A stretch of 41,014 nt of DNA from PZPK01 sp041590075 (GTDB taxonomy: Bacteria; Pseudomonadota; Gammaproteobacteria; Pseudomonadales; Oleiphilaceae): contig JBFHUL010000022.1 of the NCBI GenBank assembly GCA_041590075.1, positions 1 to 41,014 on the forward strand, in the 5' to 3' direction. The stretch's first letter is position 1, and the number at the start of each line of letters is the position of its first letter. A model generated the notes under the pieces. That model was not told the DNA's origin and ran no database searches. It saw nothing but the letters and a program-made list of their open reading frames with translations. This document shows positions 12,702-20,400 of this stretch, one piece after another. A program made the position numbers and the translations under genes.

Positions 12702-12926
12702 TTATTGCGCCATCGCCGCGCGCCGACATTCATGGTACTGCCCTGCCACCGCTGCCAACTTGGCAGTCGTTGCGCCGAAGCTGGGGTCAGTCAGAGCTGG
12801 CAGCTTCTCTGGACAGCTGGCTATCACCAACGGGGACGGATTCGCCGGCAAGGGCTGCATTGATGAGGCGCAGGCCGTCAGGAGTGTGGACACAATCACG
12901 ATAAACAATATCTTTGAGAATCTCAC
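12702..12926 (-). CDS. Outer-membrane spanin subunit (Rz1-like lipoprotein)
   Basis: A 74-residue lipoprotein. A basic start (MRFSK) leads to a hydrophobic segment and the lipobox LLTACASS. The mature part is proline-containing (QPLPANPSP). The start lies inside the Rz-like gene in another frame, the characteristic Rz/Rz1 overlap. The product should anchor in the outer membrane and join the inner-membrane Rz to fuse the membranes at lysis. It is the last gene of the late operon before attP. Confidence 0.85.
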   Translation of the reverse strand: MRFSKILFIVIVSTLLTACASSMQPLPANPSPLVIASCPEKLPALTDPSFGATTAKLAAVAGQYHECRRAAMAQ

Positions 12927-13155
12927 GCTGCACCTCCTGCCGAATGGTTATATTTTTGATCTTGATCTGCGCAATGGCTTCAGCCGCACCAGCCTGTGCC
13001 GCCTCCCTCGCGGCACGGACCATCTCCGTTTTCTCAAGCTGATTACCCAGCTCAAGGGCTTTGCCGTCCGATCTGCCCTTCAAATAAGCGCCACCGGTGG
13101 CAACCGAAAAGGCCAGTATGGCCGACAGGACCAGTGTGGGTGATGGCAAAATCAT
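12787..13155 (-). CDS. Inner-membrane spanin subunit (Rz-like)
   Basis: 122 residues from ATG 13155, chosen because the preceding small gene ends in an ATGA overlap there and GAGG lies seven bases upstream. One N-terminal membrane segment (LVLSAILAFSVATGGAYL) is followed by a periplasmic coiled coil (LGNQLEKTEMVRAAREAAQA). Two cysteine/charged features near the C-terminus fit i-spanins. The Rz1-like gene starts inside it. Together they complete host lysis after holin and lysozyme action. Confidence 0.85.
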   Translation of the reverse strand: MILPSPTLVLSAILAFSVATGGAYLKGRSDGKALELGNQLEKTEMVRAAREAAQAGAAEAIAQIKIKNITIRQEVQREILKDIVYRDCVHTPDGLRLINAALAGESVPVGDSQLSREAASSD

Positions 13156-13283
13156 AGTTGCCTCGCCACGGAAATACAGACGCCACTCACTTCTGCCGCC
13201 ACAGCATGACAATTTGATTCGTTATGTGCCACGTATACAGCCGTTGCCCCGTTAAGTTGTAGCCACAGCACGACCCAGATCAT
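13152..13283 (-). CDS. Small secreted protein in lysis cassette, 43 aa
   Basis: This short ORF is bounded by overlaps on both sides: ATG 13283 overlaps the holin stop and its TGA overlaps the Rz start. It reads MIWVVLWLQLNGATAVYVAH and then ESNCHAVAAEV...CISVARQL. A hydrophobic start with a conserved-looking pair of cysteines suggests a tiny exported or membrane-associated protein. Such genes are frequent but uncharacterised in phage lysis cassettes. Tight packing is the main evidence. Confidence 0.65.
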   Translation of the reverse strand: MIWVVLWLQLNGATAVYVAHNESNCHAVAAEVSGVCISVARQL

Positions 13284-13603
13284 TCTTTTCTGCCGGTCAG
13301 CGCCGCCCCGGATCCCGGCCAGTTACGCTCAAGAAAGAACAGCAGCAGCCGATGAGCTGCCGGCGCGACCGTTCCCAACGCCAGCCCTGCTTGCCACCAT
13401 GGAATGCCAGTGTCCATTGGCCATGCCCAAGCAGCTAAGAAAACGCCTATGCCCAGCGCCATCACTCTGGGCGGGTTCTGCCCATGGTCATCAGAAAGCG
13501 CCCGGTATAACCGTTTCAGCGGCTCAGTTAAACCCCAGATCAGGATGAGAACTACTACCGCTGCGCGCAGCTCACCACTGGCAATGTACGTTGAAATATC
13601 CAT
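13280..13603 (-). CDS. Putative holin
   Basis: A 107-residue membrane protein with three hydrophobic segments: AAVVVLILIWGLTEPL, VMALGIGVFLAAWAWP and LALGTVAPAAHRLLLFFL, and a short charged tail. It starts within a TGATG overlap with the lysozyme stop. Size, topology and position between lysozyme and spanins identify it as the holin that times lysis by permeabilising the inner membrane. The sequence itself carries no unique motif. Confidence 0.75.
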   Translation of the reverse strand: MDISTYIASGELRAAVVVLILIWGLTEPLKRLYRALSDDHGQNPPRVMALGIGVFLAAWAWPMDTGIPWWQAGLALGTVAPAAHRLLLFFLERNWPGSGAALTGRKE

Positions 13604-14118
13604 CAGGCATCCTCCGCCGCGTAATCAAGGTTCCCGGCAACCCGGTTTGTCCACCCCTTACCATAAGTACCCCACTTACTGAGTGAGGTGTAGTAGCGTA
13701 ATCGCTGCGCATTGAATCGCATGATCACGTCCGTTACCGACATGCCATTAACAGCAGCCAGTGTGCGCGGCCCGATCATGCCATCATCCGCCACGCCAAC
13801 AGCTCGCTGCAGTGCGCGTCTGGCACTGCCCATGCCTGCATTCACGGCAAAGTCCCACACCTGAAACACAATCGCACCATCCATTTCATCAGCGCCCAGC
13901 CGCTGCCACCAGTCCCTGTAATAAATTGCCTTAGCCTGATCTATGGACAGGTTCTCAATATCGAGGTCTGGATAGGTGTTTGCCGCAATGCCGTACTTGG
14001 TGCCTTTGAGTAGCCCTATCCCACAGCGCCCACCAGTCCAGTTGCCGGGGTCGCGCGGGTCATCACTGAATCCTGCCTCGTGGCCAATCAGTCTGTTGAA
14101 TGCTGTATCAAAGTCCAT
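13603..14118 (-). CDS. Endolysin, glycoside hydrolase family 108 type
   Basis: A 171-residue muramidase. The N-terminus has LIGHEAGFSDDPRDPGNWTG with the catalytic Glu at residue 14. A central domain (YYRDWWQRLGADEM, WDFAVNAGMGSARRALQRAV) and a C-terminal PG_binding_3-type part (DDGMIGPRTLAAVNGM) follow. No signal peptide is visible, so export depends on the holin. It cleaves the peptidoglycan glycan strands and starts the lysis cassette. Confidence 0.93.
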   Translation of the reverse strand: MDFDTAFNRLIGHEAGFSDDPRDPGNWTGGRCGIGLLKGTKYGIAANTYPDLDIENLSIDQAKAIYYRDWWQRLGADEMDGAIVFQVWDFAVNAGMGSARRALQRAVGVADDGMIGPRTLAAVNGMSVTDVIMRFNAQRLRYYTSLSKWGTYGKGWTNRVAGNLDYAAEDA

Positions 14119-14123
14119 GCTGA

Positions 14124-14426
14124 TTACTCGATTTTTTTGGGGATGATTGTCGTTACTATCTGGTCAATGCGTTTATGCACATCGCGAATATCACCCCTCA
14201 GTTCATGGATATCATCTGACATTCGTTTGGTGCATTCTTTGATGTCAGATCTGATTCCCGAGGTTGTTGCATTTAAGGCAGCCATCTCAGCTTTTTTTTC
14301 TTCAAGCGTATCGACACGATTAACCAGCCTCCGAACATTAAAACCGAGAATCCCAAGCAAAAGCATCAGTAGATACTTCATGCCATCCCAAAGCTGCTCC
14401 GTTATTGTTAAGTCTGACAGCGGCAT
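14124..14426 (-). CDS. Membrane-anchored coiled-coil protein, 100 aa
   Basis: A transmembrane segment near the N-terminus (KYLLMLLLGILGFNV) is followed by a long coiled coil (VNRVDTLEEKKAEMAALNAT, DIHELRGDIRDVHKRIDQIV). It sits between the giant gene and the lysozyme. It may be an accessory holin or an antiholin-like lysis regulator; similar one-TM coiled-coil proteins occur at this spot in other phages. No catalytic features. Confidence 0.7.
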   Translation of the reverse strand: MPLSDLTITEQLWDGMKYLLMLLLGILGFNVRRLVNRVDTLEEKKAEMAALNATTSGIRSDIKECTKRMSDDIHELRGDIRDVHKRIDQIVTTIIPKKIE

Positions 14427-14428
14427 TG

Positions 14429-17400
14429 TTATTTACTCCCAAGGTGTGGATGGATATACGACTCTTCCTGATACTGCAGCATCTGTAATCTCAGCGTCTG
14501 CATCTTCGGCTGGAAGTCTTCGATGATCTCCAATCGTTCCTTGGCCTGCTCATCTGCAGTCATGCCCGGATCCACATCGCGCAATGCTCTGCGCATTCTG
14601 GATCGAACAGCTTTAAGCTCATTACCCATTCGGCGCAGGTTTTCGTTGCGTGATACTTCTGGATCAATCGGGTAGATATTCAAACCAACCGCACGAGCCA
14701 ACGCCTGTGGAAGGGTTGATGTGGGTTCGCCATAATATGCGCGCCGGGTATCACGTTGATCTGTTATCGCGCGGTAAACGTGACCTGTCGCTCCGATGTC
14801 TGTCCAGATCGTGGGTGCAGCCAATCGCCACAGGTACTTCGTCATATCAGCAATCTGCTTGGCAGGCGGGTCATTACGATCCATGATCTCTCGTTTGGTG
14901 AACGGATCTGTGCCGGTCATAACAGCTGAGATCAATGTAGCCACTGGCGCGCCAAGGAACCCGGTCGACTCCAACGCCTCACGAACCTGCCCCTCAGCAA
15001 CCGACTTAATGACTTGTGTATGCGTAGCCCATGGCAGCAGATAACCTACATCCACGGCCTGCCAGCGGCCATGCTCATCTTTGACTGGCAGGAAGTGTGC
15101 GTGACCCTTGTCCTGCAACCACTGTGGCAAGGCCTTCGTCAGCGCCTTAACATCGTCCTTGTCCACATCAAAGGTGGACATGATCATGCCGATCAGTGCC
15201 TCTTCCAGTAAAACCCACGGCAGGAATCGCATTGGGTGCTTCAGCGCCACCTCGGCCATCTTGCCAGCTGACTTGTAGTAGAAGGTGATAAACGGCATGC
15301 CGATAATTGATCTGCGCAACGCGCCAACACCACGGGGTACCAGCGAGTAATCGAACAACGCCTCATGGGCTTCCAGTACCGCATCGGTCTCTGACATTCC
15401 GCGCGACACCATGGCGTCAATAATTACTGCGGTCTTGAATAGCCCTTCAGACGCCTGATACAAGTCGGTGTGCGCATTCACAAAGCCGGCCAACATATCC
15501 GCGACCTTGGCTAACGGCAGCCCCTCGGTTGCGCTCTCTTTTTGAGCGGCAATCTTCAGCAGTTCCCGCTCAATCTTCATTACCTCATTGGCAATGAAGG
15601 TGCCTTCCTTGATCCCGTACTTCTTGGCGATACGCCAGTGCTTGCCGTTTGTCCTGACTTCCTTCAATGCCTGCGCCATGCGCAACGGTACACGGTGCAT
15701 TGGAACACCAGACAGCTGCATCAGGATCATGTTTGACAGGAAGTTGCGCACCTGAGTGGGGTAGTTCATTGGTACCTTGGCGATCTTCCACGCCTGAGTG
15801 GCCTTCTCCAGAGTACCTCCCGGGCCAATGACTCGCTCCACCAGTCCAGCGTCTGGATCCACGATCTTGCGGGTACCAATCAGGTCGTTGTAAATCTCAT
15901 TGCGAACCCACATACCACGCAGTGCGCCATAGCGTTTGCTGTTTGGCACCTGACGGAAGTTGTCCGGCACCACCCGGGCCTGCTCAAGCATGCTGTCAGC
16001 AATACCCTGTAGATCATCTGCGTACTGCAATACTTCTGATTTTGGCTGCCCCTCCATGTACCGCGCCTGTTCGCGCAACCTTGCCGCCTCTTCTTTCGCC
16101 CAGAACACCGACACCCGGCGACCACGCGATCCGTCCGTTGGCATCATTGCGCGAATCCCTGTGCCATTAGCATCAGGCCCAGTGACAATCTCAACCATGT
16201 AATCCGGGTGAACCCACTCACGGTGGACTGACAGCTCTTCCAGAAAATCCATCACCCGTAGGTCGCGCATAGATACCGACATGCCGTGCGCGGCCAGATA
16301 ACCGGGGTCCGTGATCTCGCCAAGTATCCGGCGCCACTCTTCAGGGATTTCGCTGCGCTGTTTCAGGTATCCCTGATCTGACAGGCGGCCGCCCTTTCCG
16401 TATACCGTGGATGACGGGTGGGCCAGTATATGCTTCAGGTAAACGCGCGGCAGGTAGGCATCCCGATAGTCTTCACGAGAAGACTCTGGCACCAGCCCCA
16501 GATCCACCAGTCGATCACCGATGCGATTGAATTGCCGCTTGATCGCTGCAGCCCTTGCGCGCACAGAGACCTGCCTGTCTTGCCCCTTCTCTCGCACGGT
16601 GACGGTGGCGCTCTCGATGACCGTGATTGGTGCATCACGGGTGGTCAGGTATTTGTACACCTGCCCCTTGGCTTCTTCCGATAAATCACGGAAGGTGGCC
16701 TCGATACGTTCCGCCATTTCATTGATGCGCGATATATCACCCATCATCCGGTAGCGAGACTTCAGATAGGTGGTCTGGTTCGGTAGGTTCCCCAGCGGTC
16801 GCAGCGGGTGCAGGATGGTCTGCGCGATATCAATGGTCTTGCCGGCCATGTCCTGATAACCACGGTAAACAGCGGTAACCGGGTTGGCATGCAGGGTGCC
16901 GGGACCATTTTTTGTGAACAGCAGCACAGGCACCCTGTTGATGCCAAGTTCAGCGGCTGCTTGCGCACGGTGGCGCCCGTCCTCTTTGCCATCAGCATAG
17001 ATAGCCAACGGATCTAGGGTCTTCCCGGCCTGAATGTGCTGCTTCAGGTCATCAATATTGTCTCTCGACACCTCGTCCATATTGAGCGGACGCACCTTGG
17101 ACAGGTACTCCTGTGGCGACATCTCCACCATCCGGCCACCGCGATCAGCGTAGTCAGCATCACCGTACCACTCGCCACGAGGCGCCAGCGGATACGAGCC
17201 GTCAGACTTCTTCTGGACTTTTGAGCCGACCAAAGAAAAACCCCCTGAAGAGGGGGTTTGGCTTGGTTGCTCGGCGTAAGGGTTGAAGGCCGGGTCGTAT
17301 TCCATATACACGATGTCCGGCTCACCATGATTGAAATCCTTGAAGGTGGCTTTGTCCCACCCCTCTGGCATGTACTGGTCGTCCCACTTGTCGCGGCTTG

Positions 17401-20400
17401 TTTCCCTGAATCCAGCAACGTTGTAGATCTTTGGTAATACCGTGTTAAACGCATCCAGCTTGGCGCCGCCCTGTTCCACGGCCAGAGCCAGCATGCTGTA
17501 TGCCTTGCCTCCACCATCGCTGAATACGCTGACGATGTCGCCATCTGGTTTAATAGCAAAACCCGACATACCGTCTTCCGTCTGGAAGAGGCGCATCTGC
17601 TGGTATTCTTCTACCGGGTAAACGTAAACAGCCGCACCAAATGCTGATGCGGCTGCGGATGCCTGAATGGCTTGCTGGAATCGGGTGGCATTTTCCGGGG
17701 TGCTTTCCAGCTCGATCAGGGTGACCGGTGGAATCTCGGCGTCACCCAGTACCTTGGCGAACCCGGCACTGGGTCGGTGGATTAAGCCCCGAACGCTTCC
17801 AACAGTTCCTCGGCGCGGCTTTGCGTAACTCCGTGTTCCTTCATTACGGCTCCGACTAATCCGGGCGGGTACGTAGAGGTGTTCTTTGAGGAACCTTGCT
17901 CGCTCGCGCCGACTAAAGCCTTGAAGGCGGCCACCTGCTTGTCGGTCAGGGGTGCGTCCTCCTGTTCCAGCTTCATCCGGTCGTGCTGTTCCTGCGCTGT
18001 GTCTGGTCTCATAATCGGCCTCCGCCTTCATTATAGCAGATTTAATGGCAGAGTCGCCGACCCCTTTTGATCTGGCGAGGCTGGCTGCAGCATTCGCGTA
18101 GTCAGGCGCCTCATCGTCCAGATAACCCGCATCAACCTCGGCGTCTGCCTTCGATTTCGCCATGTCATACAGGCGCCGCTCCGGGTACCAGACCAAGGCC
18201 TGTAGATCCGACATGGTCAGGTTCTCGTAGCCATTGGACTGCAGCTCGGCCAATATACCAGAAAAGACCTTCCTGATCCGGTTGCGCTCGGTACCATTCT
18301 CTGGGGCTTCTTTCTGCCCATCGATGTATTTGGTCAGCGAGTTGCCGACCTTGCGCAGCTGCTCCCCTGTGGCCGTTGAATCAAATACATCACGGGTCTT
18401 CTCTGATGCCGACCGCTTGGCGATCCGTGCCGCTACCGCATCGATGTTGGACACCGTCAGCTTCATGCCAAGCGCAGACTCAAAGGCAGCCAGCGCGGAC
18501 TTGTTCTTCTTCATTTTGCGCACAAGATCCTGCAGCTCTTTGCGCTTTGCCCTGACCATGTCTGGCCGCTCCTCGATGAGCGACCCAGTCCAGCGGCCCC
18601 ATGTCCGCATCAGCCAGCGATCCATTGTCAGCTGATCAAAGTGACCGTACAGATTAGAGAAGAACCCATTGCCAATCTTTGGCCCAAGGATTGCCGCGCC
18701 ACGCACCACCGTGTCTACGTCTTCACCGTCCACCTTGAGTTGTTTTATATCAAGAGATTTGATCTGCCTCGCGGTGAAATTCGACAACATGAATTTACGC
18801 AGATCATCGATTCCCAACCTGTCGATCAGCTCATTGAATTCACGCATTGATTTGTTGATCGATTTCTGTGCGTTGCCGGCCTTAATGTTGGTCGGCATCT
18901 TTCCATGCTGCTTATAATGGGCATATGCCTGTTCGGCCAGCTGGAAATTCTTATCAACCTTGATTCCGTTGGACGTGACCGCAAGCGCCCAAGTGAATGC
19001 AAATCTGGCGTCTTCGTCAGTCGCCAGCTCAGGGTGGATGACCGACAGGATCTCCATTGCCTTGCTGACGGTTTTATCGTACCAGCCAACGGCATTGGCA
19101 TTTGTCTTCAGGGCAAACAGCGCGTCACGCACACCAACGCGCACAAGGTAATCTGTGTTCTGCGGGGAATCAACAGACAGGTTTACGCCGGCCTGATTCA
19201 TCGCTGCCAGCGCGGCAGTCTGCATGGCCGCCTTCAGGTCGCGATTACGCGCAAAATGGCCTGCCTTCGCGTAATCCATGGACTGCTCAAGCGCGGTTAC
19301 AGCGTCAACGGAGTCTGGAACTTCTTTGGTCTTACTCTTAACAGAAGCGGTGGACTTCTTCGCTTTGACTACAGCTTGGCCCCATTCTTTTGAGCCGAAT
19401 ATTCCGCTGCCAGCATCTCCCTCCACCCTTCGGGTTCCACCCCAGTCTCCACTGCCTTCTCCATTATCTCGATCAACTCCATGTAGCCGATATTCCGAAG
19501 TACTCCCGCTGGAGCCATCAACCCGAAAGACCTGTAAAATGCCCTCGTTGCGTTCGACTTCCGTTCTGCTATTTGTGTAGACATTGTGAATCTCCTCCAT
19601 AAATTTGATGGCCGTTGCCATGTGGCGGCGCATCCGCTTCATACCAGACGGGGTTCTTCCTGCAGTATAGAAAAGACCGTGCAGCTGGGCAAACGACTCA
19701 GCTCGCAACTCCTCCATAAAATTCAAAACCAATTCGCCGGCAGGTGCCACAGTGCCGTCAGGTGTTTGAATCAGATTGGACGGATCGCCATTAGAGGCAA
19801 CTATAATCTGATTGATAGTGTCAACACGATCAAACGGGTAGAGTAACTCTTCGCGCAGCGCAGAATAACCATTACGGGATGCGTTATACATCGACTGAAT
19901 AACCTTGCCCCTTAATTCTACTACCGGAACACCGTCTTCTCCTTCCCTGAAGCCTATCTCAAATAAAGGGCTATCTACCGTGGCTCCACTATCTGTAAAG
20001 TGACCTATCTCGTGCGCCAAAGTATGCGCAACAGACATTACGGCAACCGGGTCATTGCCGCGATAGGTTAACTCGTTAAGCTGGAACTCGTTCAATCCAA
20101 TCAAACTACCACCACCCATCTGTGGCGGTATTTCGATGTGAATCCCCATAGTGCTTGAGGGAGCTTCCAGAATACCAAAGCCGCGCACCCCTTTGGTGGC
20201 CATCTCTGGCAAACCTGCTGCTTCAAGCCGATCAAACAGCTCGGCATATAGCTTGGACTCAATCTCTCCATTAGTCCTGATAGCCATACTGTCGGCTGGA
20301 TCTATAGGCTGTCTTCCATGGTCGCGCAAGCCTTCCATAAACTCGGTGTCTTGTTCCGTAACCTCCTTGTATGCCTCATGCGCCATTTCATTTTTGCCAT

